A stretch of DNA of 64,000 bases from Perognathus longimembris pacificus (Eukaryota > Chordata > Mammalia > Rodentia > Heteromyidae), in assembly GCF_023159225.1 (NCBI RefSeq), contig NC_063166.1, positions 72,294,575-72,358,574 on the forward strand, in the 5' to 3' direction. Shown one piece after another: positions 23,072 to 33,169 of this stretch. The notes below the pieces were generated by a model. The model did no database searches. It was not told the DNA's origin and was given only the letters and a program-made list of their open reading frames with translations. Every line of letters starts with the position of its first letter. The first letter of the stretch is position 1. Made by a program: the position numbers and the translations under genes.

Positions 23072-23140
23072 GATCTGGGGCATCCACTCAAGTGGTAGAG
23101 CAGAGGCCCTCTGCTCAAACCATAGTAACACTTCCCTCTT
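23072..23140 (+). mobile_element. Possible tRNA-like SINE fragment
   Basis: 'catccactcaagtggtagag' resembles the A-box part of a Geo or related tRNA-like module; the rest is unclear. Confidence 0.35.
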
Positions 23141-23175
23141 CCCCCAAGAACAAAAAAAGACAAGATAATAAGAGC

Positions 23176-23425
23176 ATGCCAGGCACTGGTGCCTCACACC
23201 TGTAATCTTAGCTACTCAGGAGATGAAGATCTGAGGATCCTGGTTCAAAGCCAGCCTTGGCAGGAAAGTCTGTGATACTTTTCTCTCCAATTAATCACCA
23301 GAAAACTGGATGTGGCATGTGGCTCAAAGGGGTAGAGTGATATCCTTGAGCAAAGATAGCTCAGAGACAACGCCCAAGCCCTGAGTTCAAGCCCCATGAC
23401 AGACAAAAATATAAAATAAAAAAAT
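23176..23425 (+). mobile_element. 7SL-headed Geo SINE
   Basis: Full-length head ('cactggtgcctcacacctgt', 'caaagccagccttggcagga') and Geo tail ('gcatgtggctcaaaggggta' to 'gagttcaagccccatgac') with an AAATA-rich tail. It shows the 7SL/Geo junction 'ccagaaaactggatgtgg' clearly. Confidence 0.88.
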
Positions 23426-23429
23426 AATA

Positions 23430-24359
23430 AAAGCAAAAGAAACTCACCCAGATTGGGGTGCCAGACCCTCAAAGGAAACCTTTATTGGAAGAACATTGGG
23501 CTGCTAGAGAGAAGTCAGAGCTCTGAGCTTGAATTCCTGTGGGTTTAGCTTCTGCTCAGTACTGAATTGCATTTGAGGGAGAGTGGATTGTTGTCTGAGC
23601 TTGTTAGAGATGTTTTAAAACAGGCAGCATTTAAGCTCTTGGAAAAATCAACATGGTCATGAAATTGACACGTGTCTGAAGGTTGCAAGGGCCCCATCTA
23701 CTTCCTGCCAGCCAGGAGTCAAGGGGAGAACGGCTTTGTGGATGCATAGATTTAGGAGAAGCCAGATGCATGCTACCCCAAACAGGAGCTGATGTTACCC
23801 ACACAACCTCAGAGTCCAGACAATGGCAGGCAGGGATGACCAGCTACTACACCAGGAATGTTTCAGAGGACCATGGGAGCAACTTTTCATGGGAGGGGCA
23901 CCATGACTGCTTGGATGGAAGAAGAAGCTGATTGAAATCAATGAGAATTGATTTAGAGTATGGGGGCCACTGTGTTAAAATCTCCTACCTCTTGATAGAG
24001 CTTCATGAATATTAACAAAGTTACAATCAATAACGAGCTGATTTTCAGATGCAAACCTGACTCCTTCATCAGTAGACTGAAAGGGCAGAAGGATGGCATT
24101 TCTTTCTCTACTGTTACCACCTATTGCTCAGTGGAGCCAAAATGCAAATATCCCCAAATGAAAGCCACAAAGTATATAGGCCTTCATGCAGTACCACATC
24201 CAAGTTTGCTATGCATCCTTTCTTCTTGTGCTCAGAATTGCCTGGGTTGAAGACGTGTATGCTTATGTGTGTATGTTTACATTTTGATTCGGGTCTTGTT
24301 TCCATCATATTCACCCACCATATGTTTTGATCTTTTTTGTATTTCAACTTCTTCCATGG
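23430..24359. other. Unique sequence, no gene seen
   Basis: Several overlapping short open frames on both strands, none with a domain. No repeat recognised. Confidence 0.4.
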
Positions 24360-24600
24360 CCTCATAAGTAATGACCTGGCTTCCAGGCTTCTCCCTTTAC
24401 AGATCTTCCTATGCAGTACCTGGAAAATGATTTATCAGAAGCTGTGATTCATATAAGTCTCTCTTTGGCTGGAGAATCCATCATGGGCTTCATCTTACCT
24501 TCAAGATCATGTCCTAAGTCCTTAGAACCATATTCAAGACATATCAGACTTGGTGTTTAACATGAATGTACCCAAGCAGCTTGTATATCCCTTAAATGTT
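24360..24600 (+). mobile_element. Possible L2-like old LINE fragment
   Basis: 'ttcaagatcatgtcctaagt' and 'ccttagaaccatattcaaga' near 24501-24539 resemble the region of L2 reading 'ataaagtccaaactcctta'. Weak, low confidence. Confidence 0.3.
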
Positions 24601-24733
24601 TTACAATCAGCTGAGGCCTGCAGGATAGGAATGAATGAATTCAAGAAAACATGGAGGAAAAGCATTCCAGTCATTGCAGCCAATCAAATGCTTGGGCAGA
24701 AAAACATCATGTTTTAATAGAACACAAAGGAAG

Positions 24734-24734
<1 letters not shown>

Positions 24735-24774
<40 letters not shown>

Positions 24775-24828
24775 CACACACACATATACACACACGCGCG
24801 CGCGCGAGCGCGCAAACACGCGTGTGTA
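24735..24828. repeat. (CA)n-(CG)n alternating purine-pyrimidine tract
   Basis: CA units (with a few GCA and TATA interruptions) run into a pure CG run at 24795-24806, then GAGCGCGC and ACGCGTGTGT. About 95 bases almost entirely alternating pyrimidine-purine. Confidence 0.97.
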
Positions 24829-25002
24829 TGGTGTTAGGGTTGAGGAAAGTTACTCAATCAGCTATTAATCACTCTTCCTATCTGAATCTTGTCTGAACAT
24901 CTACCTAGGATAGATCAGGTTAGGAAAGAAAATTGTAAGCATTAAATGAGAGGTGTTTACCAGTATAATAATTAAGATGAAAGTCATACCTTAGGACCAG
25001 AT

Positions 25003-25188
25003 ACTTTTTTTTTTGCCAGTCCTGGGGCTTGGACTCAAGACCTGAGCACTTTTCCTGGCTTCTTTTTGCTCAAGGCTAACACTCTACCACTTGAGCTACT
25101 TTTTCTGTTTATGTGGTGGTAAGGAATTGAACCCAGGGCTTCATGCATGCAAAGCAAGCACTCTACCACTAAGCCACATTCCCAGTCA
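25003..25188 (-). mobile_element. IDL-Geo SINE, antisense
   Basis: T run, Geo tail complement ('tgccagtcctggggcttgga') and ID head complement ('gaattgaacccagggcttca' near 25125, 'ctaagccacattcccag'). The Geo/ID linker is shortened. Confidence 0.9.
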
Positions 25189-25189
25189 A

Positions 25190-26260
25190 AGCAAGATACT
25201 TTTTAATAACACAAATTATATTCCTTCAATTTAGAAGGGACTTAGGTATAAGCTGTAACCCTATTGCATCTCACTGAGAATGGAAGCAAGGATTCTGAGT
25301 CACTTTCTCCTCTGGTACAGACTCTCAGACTTCATGTTTAAACCCACTGTATGACATTGACTTCTGTTGGCCAGTTTGAGAGCCTTGGGCCAGTGCTCCT
25401 CCCCCACAACTCTGAAACTCTTCTTCTTTAGGGTCTTTGAGCAAGGTCAAACACTTCTCGGAACACTGTTTGTCGGGAATTTCTCCTGCTCTTGGTGTGG
25501 ACTGGGTCATGCTCATTTAGCCACCTTCCATTATCAACTGACCCTTCCTACTTCCCACTGAGATTTATTAGGATTTCAGAGACATGGCAGTGGCCTGGGC
25601 CATGATCCTTTAAGACACACAGCACATTTATGCTTTGCCAAGTTTTCTTTCCTCTCTGCTGTCTCTTTGGCTTCTCCTGTCGACTAGGAACCTAACAGGA
25701 TAGATGCTGCCATTTCCCTTGTGCAGATGTTGAAACCAAGGGCCAACTGAAAAGGAATACACCCAACTCTCATTGTGATTGAGAGATGGAGCTGTTAAGC
25801 TAGATTCTTCTGCCCATTGAGCCTATTTGTTCCCTTTCTTCATGTCAGCTTCAGGGTCCCCAAATTGAAGAAGGTTATGCAACAGGGAAAACAGATTGCC
25901 ATGTAAATTTGTATTTGTACCTTAATGTATCAGTTCAATTATCTAGTGGGGCAACCCATACTGCTATTGTCCCTCAGAACTAGTTCAACCTTTCTCCATG
26001 TTCTCCAAACCTTGTATCTCTACTCTTTATCCCTTACTTTCAGCCGATCACCTTGGCTTCTGCATTGCAAGTGGAATGGACAACACTGGATAAGCTGTCA
26101 TCACTACCCAGTCAGAGAACATATCAATGGTCCCACTGATGCTGCTACTTCTGTCTTCCTGCCTTCCACAAATGCCTCTTTCCTAGATTTTTGTCCTGGT
26201 CCTGCCTACCTTGCCGAGGATATTGCTCTGCTTTCATGCTTTCTCTCTCTTGCAAATGTA
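25190..26260. other. Unique or very old repetitive sequence
   Basis: No gene. The pyrimidine-rich part at 25925-26260 may belong to the same ancient LINE-like material as 26560-27240. The 138-codon open frame at 25925-26341 runs out into the antisense SINE and is not a gene. Confidence 0.35.
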
Positions 26261-26273
26261 CTCCACAACTCTT

Positions 26274-26500
26274 TTATTATTTATTTATTTATTTTTGTTG
26301 TTGTTGTTTTGCCAGACCTGGGCCTTGGACTCAGGGCCTGAGCACTTTCCCTGGCTTCTTTTTGCTCAAGGCTAGCACTCTGCCACTTGAGCCACAGCGC
26401 CGCTTCTGGCCATTTTCTATATATGTGGTGCTGGGGAATTGAACCCAGGACTTTGTGTATATGAGGCAAGCACTCTTGCCACTAGGCCATAGTCCCAGTG
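26274..26500 (-). mobile_element. Young IDL-Geo SINE, antisense, 13-bp target duplication
   Basis: A TTATTTAT-rich tail complement, Geo complement ('gccagacctgggccttggac'), then ID head complement ('ggggaattgaacccaggact'). 'ctccacaactctt' is repeated exactly at 26261-26273 and 26501-26513. Confidence 0.94.
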
Positions 26501-26559
26501 CTCCACAACTCTTAACCAAAAGCTTTCTCATTGAATTTGAATGACCAAACAGCTAACAA

Positions 26560-27240
26560 CAAAACTCCCACCTCATTCAATCCCCTTTCTCTCTCAGCTT
26601 TGGTCCCAACTCTACTATTTCCTACACGGTCATGTCTCTCTAAAGATGTGCATGTACTTCTTTTTTTTTTTGGCCAGTCCTGGGCCTTGGACTCAGGGCC
26701 TGAGCACTTTCCCTGGCTTCTTTTTGCTCAAGGCTAGCACTCTGCCACTTGAGCCAGAGCGCCACTTCTGGCCATTTTCTGTATATGTGGTGCTGGGGAA
26801 TTGAACCTAGGGTTTCATGTATACGAGGCAAGCACTCTTGCCACTAGGCCATATCCCCAACCCCTGCATGTACTTCTTGGCTCAATAGTTTTAATGCCTC
26901 CCACTCACTTTTCAGTCCATACTAATCTGGTTTCTGTTCTCATCGCTCATCAAAAAAGTCACAATGACCTTCCAAGTTTCTCAATCCAATAGACCTTTAT
27001 CTATCATTGTCTTCTTTGACCTCTTCATGATGTTCTATTCTGGTGAACACTCCCTCTCTCTGGAATGACTCCCTGCATGTCTTGACTTTCAGGGAGCACA
27101 CTCCTGCATTCTGCCATAGCATGAGCTAGGTACTCAAGGCTTAGCTTAACTCTCTCCCTTCACAAGCTCTTCTCTCATGAATTTACCTTCAATGATTAGA
27201 ACAGAGAAAATTACAGTGAATTTGCTTTTAACATCAAAAT
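26560..27240 (+). mobile_element. Possible ancient L2/CR1-like LINE, split by a SINE
   Basis: 'gtcacaatgaccttccaagt' (26959) and 'ctctggaatgactccctgca' (27058) resemble old LINE 3' sequence in sense. The young SINE at 26663-26864 sits inside it. No frame survives. Confidence 0.35.
26663..26864 (-). mobile_element. Young IDL-Geo SINE, antisense, 14-bp target duplication
   Basis: A T run, then Geo complement and ID complement, very close to the copies at 26274 and 42005. Target duplication 'tgcatgtacttctt' at 26649-26662 and 26865-26878. Its near identity to the other young copies indicates recent activity. Confidence 0.95.
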
Positions 27241-27670
27241 GCCCTATGGACATTCCCTTCTGGATGTCCCAGGGGTACTGAATACTCAACTTAGAGAAAA
27301 TATTATCACCATCTTCAGAGGCCTCTCTTCTATATTGGTTCCTTTTCAGAATCTCCTCAAGTGGGTGATACTATCATCCTCCAGGAGTGGGTGCTGGCAA
27401 ACTCAGGAAGGCATTTTCAATCTTTATTTCTTCTTCCTCACCCTATTCAAGTCACCATTCCATCATTCCATCCTGCATATAAAGTTTTCTGGGCACATGA
27501 CTTAGGTTTGGATCTACTAGTGGACTGATAGAAGACCAGGCCCTGCCACTAACAAGTAAAGAGACCCCTGAGGTATGTTGAATGCTTGACCTGTATGTGA
27601 ACAGCAAGGCTACCAGGTGAGGAGGGCCAAGCAGATTATGGATTTCAACCATCTCTTCATCTTTAAAATG
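27241..27670. other. Unique sequence, no gene seen
   Basis: No repeat or coding sequence recognised. Confidence 0.4.
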
Positions 27671-27896
27671 AAGCCAGGCACTCACTGGTGGCACACACCT
27701 ATAATTGTAGCTACTCAGGAGGCTGACATCTATGGATTATGGTTTGAAGCCAGCCCAAGCAGGAAAGTGAAACTCTCATCTCCATTTGACCACCAAAAAT
27801 GCTGAAAGTAGAGCTGTGGCTCAAGTGGTAGTGTGCTAGATTTGAGGAGAAAAACTTCAGAGAAAGCATCCAAGTCCTGAGTTCAAGCCTCCCCTC
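27671..27896 (+). mobile_element. 7SL-headed Geo SINE
   Basis: Head ('cacacacctataattgtagc', 'caggaggctgacatc') and Geo tail ('gagctgtggctcaagtggta' to 'gagttcaagcctccc'), with a CA repeat in place of a poly(A) tail. Confidence 0.85.
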
Positions 27897-27936
27897 CACA
27901 CACACATGCACACACACACACACACACACACACACA
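27897..27936. repeat. (CA)n microsatellite at SINE 3' end
   Basis: About 19 CA units with one ATG interruption, directly at the 3' end of the preceding SINE. Confidence 0.97.
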
Positions 27937-27971
27937 ATTTGGATACGGTTTCCTGTGGGGTATTTAAAATC

Positions 27972-28700
27972 TTAGTTTTCTGGTTCAGACTTCTGTAATG
28001 GGTAAACACTTGATTCTTGTTGGATTTTATTAGGAAAAGAGAGCAGCTGCCTTCTATGGGAGTGAATTGACAGGATCAGTGGGAGTGTGGACCTGAATGT
28101 CTCCCAGGGAGGCCTCCAAAGATCTTGATTCACTTCCAGTTCAGTAACCCTTAACAGGGCATCTTTCTCTGGCTGGAACTGCATCTCCAAATTCTTCTCT
28201 TCCATAAACTGGGGTTCTGCATTCAAAGCATCCTTCACGGTAGTTGGATTGGGACATGGCACTTGCCTCTCTGTCTTGAGAAAGTGTCTCAACATAGAGC
28301 CTCTCTTGATAGTAGGTTGTGCTTGCAGGGGAACAGTTTTGGAGACAGAGATTTCCACGTGAGGAGAACTGCTCTTGAAAAGGCTCTTGGGAATACCACT
28401 GTGGAGAAGAGCGGACGGTAGGGCTGGAAAGATGGAGGAGCTGAATGGCGGTATAGATGGTGCAGCACTCCAGCTACTTCCATCAGCAAGCTCTGATAGA
28501 CCTGAGGCATCCCAAAGTCATGGAGGGGGCAAAGCTTTGGTCCCCATGAGTTGAATACAGATTTCTGCTGGAGACGGAACATAGTGTTGGTTTGGGAAAT
28601 TTTTTACAACCAAGAAAGGGATACAGGTGTGAGCTACAATAGCGTGGTCCTGAAGGAGGATCTGAGGGGTGCAATCATGTGTACTGTTCTTGTCTGCCCA
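27972..28700 (-). pseudogene. Broken coding remnant of unknown family
   Basis: On the minus strand one frame stays open from about 28700 down to a stop near 27972, about 240 codons, apart from a single TGA at about 28515. By chance about eleven stops would be expected. The downstream 128 codons (28358-27972) are uninterrupted; the translation is mixed-composition and soluble-looking, rich in S, P, E and Q, with 'ELEVNQDLWRPPWETF' near its C-terminus. Upstream of 28700 the frame closes, and a neighbouring frame is open for about 40 codons, so there may be a frameshift there. There is no poly(A) trace on the 3' side, where a SINE and a CA repeat begin instead. I recognise no domain. It may be a decayed retrocopy, a relic exon or, less likely, a real exon with a sequence error. 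Confidence 0.4.
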
Positions 28701-28719
28701 GGCAGATCACTCTCTGTCC

Positions 28720-31055
28720 CTTCTCCTGCCCAATCACCTGTATTCTCTGTGATCAGGCTGATATACCAGGAAGTTCCTGACCTCGCTTTTGCTTTGGTTT
28801 CTGCCTCAGTTCCTTCCTTTTCCTACCTCTAGCTTTTTCTCCTCCTTTCTTCTCTTATCTTATAATTCAACCAAACCCTCAGCAACAGCTCAGCAAGCTT
28901 GGTGCATCCTATGTGGATTCCCATCCTTCTCTTTCTCTCCCTCTCTCTCCCTTTCCTTTCCTCTTCAATTTCTCTCTCTCTGTCCCTGCTTCTCTCTCTT
29001 TCTCTCTCAATATATCTAGGTTCAAACCTACCTCAGTCCATTTCAGTAAAATCTCAGTGATCTAGTCTGGGACATTCTTTATGCAATTTGTCATTATTCT
29101 TTTAAATCTAGACATTTTTAGCCTGAAAATCTTTTAAAGCACACACACAACACAGTTCATCACTTAACATCCTATCCACTTGTTACTTCACCTGTCTCCT
29201 TGGAGGTTATACCACCAGCAATTTTCAAATGCACATGCGAAACATAAAAGTCCACCAAACTGTGGGGTTAGTTCAACATCAGATGAGGCATACTGTTCTG
29301 GTACTTTCTTTATTAGCTTTGATGTCACATTGACAGCCGTATGCTGCAGCTGAAGAGAATCAGAGAACTAACAATGTGCATCTCTTCCCATTCAGTAGCA
29401 CATATTGTGGATAGCCTGAAATTGACCATGGCGGGAGTAGTTAGCTGTAGGTAACAGCAAATACTGCTATTCTGGGCTTCACAGAGCTGGGCTTTTTTTT
29501 TCTTGGAGAACTTCTTGTGAAACATACACAATGCACTGTTGATTGTAGAGTCTCATGTCTATATGCATACATTTATTTTGTCTTAGTTCTTGCAAAATAT
29601 TTTACATTGGTGATAAGTATCTGTGATTTGGTTACTCCTCCAGAGAAAGGGATTCTCATCGTGTGTATCCCTTCACTCACACATCTAGTGCACCCCCAAA
29701 CTTTTATGGGGGATTTTTGTTTTGGGACAGGTCTGCAAGTATTGTTCTCAGTTATTTTTACAGCATTATTATTATTATACAAAGGGGTTTTGATTCAATA
29801 TGTCAGACTATAAGTAAATACCTCTTAATATATGTTACTCTTCTCATTGATCTTCATCTCTTCCAAACCTACCTCAAATTATCTGGGTCCATACATATGT
29901 ATGTATATTGGGTGTAAGGACTATTTGCCACCCCCCACTTCCTCTCTCCTTTTATCTGTTTCCCCACCTCCATAATACTCTTGAGTTGGAGCAAAACCAG
30001 GTTTTATATTTCAATAAACATGGCTAAATTGTCCTTCAAAATAGCACCCTTATCAACAGCGGTTGTGAGGCTCTTGTGATAGTATCAGGCTGTTTAGTAA
30101 TTTCATATGGCTGATCTTCAAACTGGCGACTTCCAGAGGTAGATAAAAGGCAAACAGCTATCATGCTGAAGTATTATTATTAGTGAAAGTATAATGATAA
30201 TGATGATGTCAAAGATGATAATGTAAAATAGTTGGGCAAATACACATGGATAATTACTCATTTTACTATGGCTGCCAATGGCTGGAAAACACTGATATTA
30301 TAAGTTTATATCTTCTTATGGCTGGAGATAGGGCTGTTCCCAAAATCATTGAAAGAATTCTTTTTTGGGAGGTGGGGGTGGAGGTTGGGTTTGCTCCAGC
30401 ACTATAGCTGAGTAAAACTCTTTTGTTTTCATATCTAATGTTTTGACTGAGCAATGTTAAGTCTAACTTTTTGTATAGGACCTTTAATTCAACCATGCTG
30501 ACCTTCGGTCATAATCTGTCCCTGTAATAGTTTTAAAACACCATTTCCAGACATTCAAGATGAAGTGTTCAGGAATAACTCAGGTGCCTCGTTTCATGCC
30601 CTCACTCATAGACCTCCAGCAGAAAATGGAGATTCTGCAGTTTGTTTTTACTGACTGTATTGATCTGATCTGCAGAATTTCTTTCCTTCACAGCTAAATC
30701 AGTAAATTCCACACTTAGCTGGCATTTGGCTCCAGTACTTTTAAGAAGAGTTGAATTTGGAGTCATGAAACAATATATTGTCACTGTTACTGATCATGGC
30801 ACATTGCTATTAAGAAGTCTATAAAATTCTTGCCTATGTGTGGAAAATCACTGTTGTCCAACATCATGGATGAGATAAGTCTTTTGAAAATAAGATATAC
30901 GTCCTTAGATTCCACTGTACATCTCTTTACTAGCCTGCAGTATGACTCGTGTTATCTGAGTGCATGTTTGGAGTTTTTTACATTGTAAGAGATGCAGAAC
31001 TACACTCAGGGATTTGATTTCATTTTTCTTTTCCTAGAGGAATTTGAGTTACTAA
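28720..31055. other. Unique sequence with CT-rich tract
   Basis: 28925-29012 is a CTCTTT-type low-complexity tract. The rest is repeat-free to my reading, with no supported gene. Confidence 0.4.
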
Positions 31056-31059
31056 TATA

Positions 31060-31340
31060 AAATAAGCTTGGAATCATAACAGCTAATACTGAGTTCTTCC
31101 TGTATGTATCATAGGAACTAAACTTTATCAAGTTCTTCCTGTATGCCATGATTTGTGTTAGGTGCTTTGTAGTGATTATCTAATTTTATCTTTGAAATTC
31201 CCTGGTAGAATAAATGCTGTTATTACTGGTGTTTTATAGATAATGAGACAGGAGCTCAACAGATTAATAAGGTCATAGAATTAGTAAGTAATAGAGCGTA
31301 GAGAACCAAGTCAGGGCTTTCTACTTAGAGACCCCACTCA
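31060..31340 (-). mobile_element. MIR, antisense
   Basis: 'gtgttaggtgctttgtagtg' near 31155, 'tttatagataatgagacagg' near 31231 and 'agagaaccaagtcagggctt' near 31299 follow the antisense MIR order over almost its full length. An internal partial duplication ('agttcttcctgtatg' at 31092 and 31131) lies at its left end. Confidence 0.75.
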
Positions 31341-31427
31341 GCCCTTTCCCCAAAATGGGCATACTCTAATTTAATTTTTTTGATAAGGACTCCTGGTTGG
31401 TCAACAGATTTCATTGTTGCTTGTGTG

Positions 31428-31542
31428 TTTACTGAAACAGAGTCTCACTATGGAGCCCAGGGTAGCCTGGAACTTGTGATCCTCTTGCCTCCTTCTGTTG
31501 AGCACTGATATTCCAGGGGTATGCTACCATGCCCTGTGCAAG
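31428..31542 (-). mobile_element. B1-like 7SL monomer, antisense
   Basis: 'gagtctcactatggagccca' and 'gtagcctggaacttgtgatc' are the antisense B1 pattern. It ends near 'atgctaccatgccctgtgc'. It has no Geo tail. Confidence 0.7.
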
Positions 31543-31770
31543 GTAGATGGATTCCTTGAAGTGCAGCTGGTTGGTTTCTAATCAACAGGGAAAAAAAGCA
31601 GGAGGAGAGAACTAAAGGGCAGGAAGACCACAAACCCTGGGATGTGTTTCCTCTTCTGTCCTATTTTAAAATATTTTAGATAAGAGACTCTGCAAAGCTA
31701 GTCTCCCCCTTTTAAAACTGGAGCAATAACTAGCTCACTGATCATTCAGGTGTTTTTACCTTAGGTAGGC

Positions 31771-31791
31771 AAAAAAAAAAAAAAAAGAGAG

Positions 31792-31834
<43 letters not shown>
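31771..31834. repeat. Poly(A) plus (AC)n
   Basis: Sixteen A, a short GA bridge, then about 21 AC units. It may be the tail of a lost retroposon. Confidence 0.96.
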
Positions 31835-31836
<2 letters not shown>

Positions 31837-31859
31837 CACGAGCATTAGAAAAATAGTAT

Positions 31860-32210
31860 CCCAAGGGAACAAAGAAAAACAAAGAAAGTGCCCGTGGAAT
31901 CAGGCTTTAAAGACGGTCTCCTTCAGAGAGAGCTTGTGCAAAACAAAGGGTCTGCAGCTTTGTGGATGTGATGTTTATCTTTGCAGAGCGACAGCACTCA
32001 CACTAATCAAAGTTTTACTGAGATCAGAAATGCCAAAACAGCACATTTTGTTTGCCTGTTCCCTCAAATGCGCTGTCTGTAAGTGAAAAACATCTGCATC
32101 TAAAACAAGACAATTAACGAGAAGACACGCGCGGCGCTAATGCTGTGGCTCTATTTTTGGTCACCAGCTAACGGGGGAGCGGAAGCGGGAAAAGCAAGCA
32201 CGCCTCCCTC
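31860..32210. other. Unique conserved-looking block
   Basis: Repeat-free, with a CpG-bearing segment near 32128-32137 and TCF/LEF-like 'atcaaag' at about 32007-32013. No coding frame. See findings. Confidence 0.4.
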
Positions 32211-32257
32211 TTTTTTTCCTTTTCCTTTTTATCTTTTAAACCCTGCTTAACTATATA

Positions 32258-32950
32258 TACTGTAAAATTTTACCATTTTAACTAGTTTTTAGTGCTCAAC
32301 TCAGTAGCATAAGGAACAGTCACACTGTTGGGGTACCATCACTACTATGTTTCTAGAACTTTCTTTTGTGTCTTCAAACTCACTATAGAGCCCAGGTTGA
32401 CTCAGCCCCCAATCACAATCCCCTTGCTTCAGTCTCCCCAGTGCTGAGATCACAGGCATGTGTTATCACACCCTGCTCTCTAGAAATGTTTTTCTTCATC
32501 CTAAACTGAAGCTCTGGGCCTAAGAAGCAAAACCTCCTCCTTTTCCCCTGGCCCAGATGTGAGCAACCACAATTCCCCTTCCTGTCTCTGCATAGTTGAC
32601 TGTTTTAGGTATGTGGTGTAAGTGGAATCATAAACCATTTGCCCTTTCTAACTGGCTTATTTCACTTAGCATTCTTTTCTTGAGGTTCCTACCTGTGCTA
32701 GCATGTGTCCTATTTATTTTCCTTCTGAAGGTGTAAGAAATATTCCATGTACATAGCGCACTGCATTTATTCCTTTATCCATCAGTAGAACACTTGGGTT
32801 CTTCTTGACTATTGGGAATTATGAGCGTGGGTGTGCAAATATCCAATCATAACCCTGCTTTCAACTCTGAGCTATAGACCTATAAGTGCAATTGCTGGAT
32901 CACATGGCCATTTTTTGCTTATTTTTATATTTTTGGCTTTTAGCTGTTTT
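32258..32950 (-). mobile_element. Old L1 (L1ME-like) 3' region, antisense, split by a B1-like SINE
   Basis: 'aaattttaccattttaacta' (32264), 'taagtggaatcataaaccat' (32618), 'gcttatttcacttagcattc' (32655) and 'tgcaattgctggatcacatg' (32886) follow the antisense L1ME order. The segment 32365-32480 is a different element inserted into it. Confidence 0.72.
32365..32480 (-). mobile_element. B1-like 7SL monomer inside L1, antisense
   Basis: 'caaactcactatagagccca' and 'ccccagtgctgagatcacag' are the antisense B1 pattern. No Geo tail. It is younger than the L1 it interrupts. Confidence 0.72.
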
Positions 32951-32984
32951 TCCTATAGGAATTTTGCCTAGGACTGATGCAGAC

Positions 32985-33165
32985 CAGTGGCCTCTCAGGT
33001 AGTTTGGACCATAGACATACACACCCCCATCATACCCAGCTTATTTATTGAGTTAAAGACTTGCTAACTTTCTGTCAGGAACCATGCCCTGGAACCTTGG
33101 TCCTCCCAAGCTCTACTTCCCAAGTAGCTGGGGTTATAGACATACTCTACTGTGCTCAGCTTGTG
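32985..33165 (-). mobile_element. Old 7SL-derived SINE, antisense
   Basis: 'cttcccaagtagctggggtt' near 33117 and 'ctactgtgctcagctt' are the antisense head of a 7SL SINE. The left part ('gtagtttggaccatagacat') looks like a second 7SL-type unit, as in the copy near 40890. Confidence 0.55.
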
Positions 33166-33169
33166 TTTA

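Noticed and set aside
25925..26341. 138-codon open frame
   Set aside because: It crosses the target duplication and ends inside an antisense IDL-Geo SINE; no domain.
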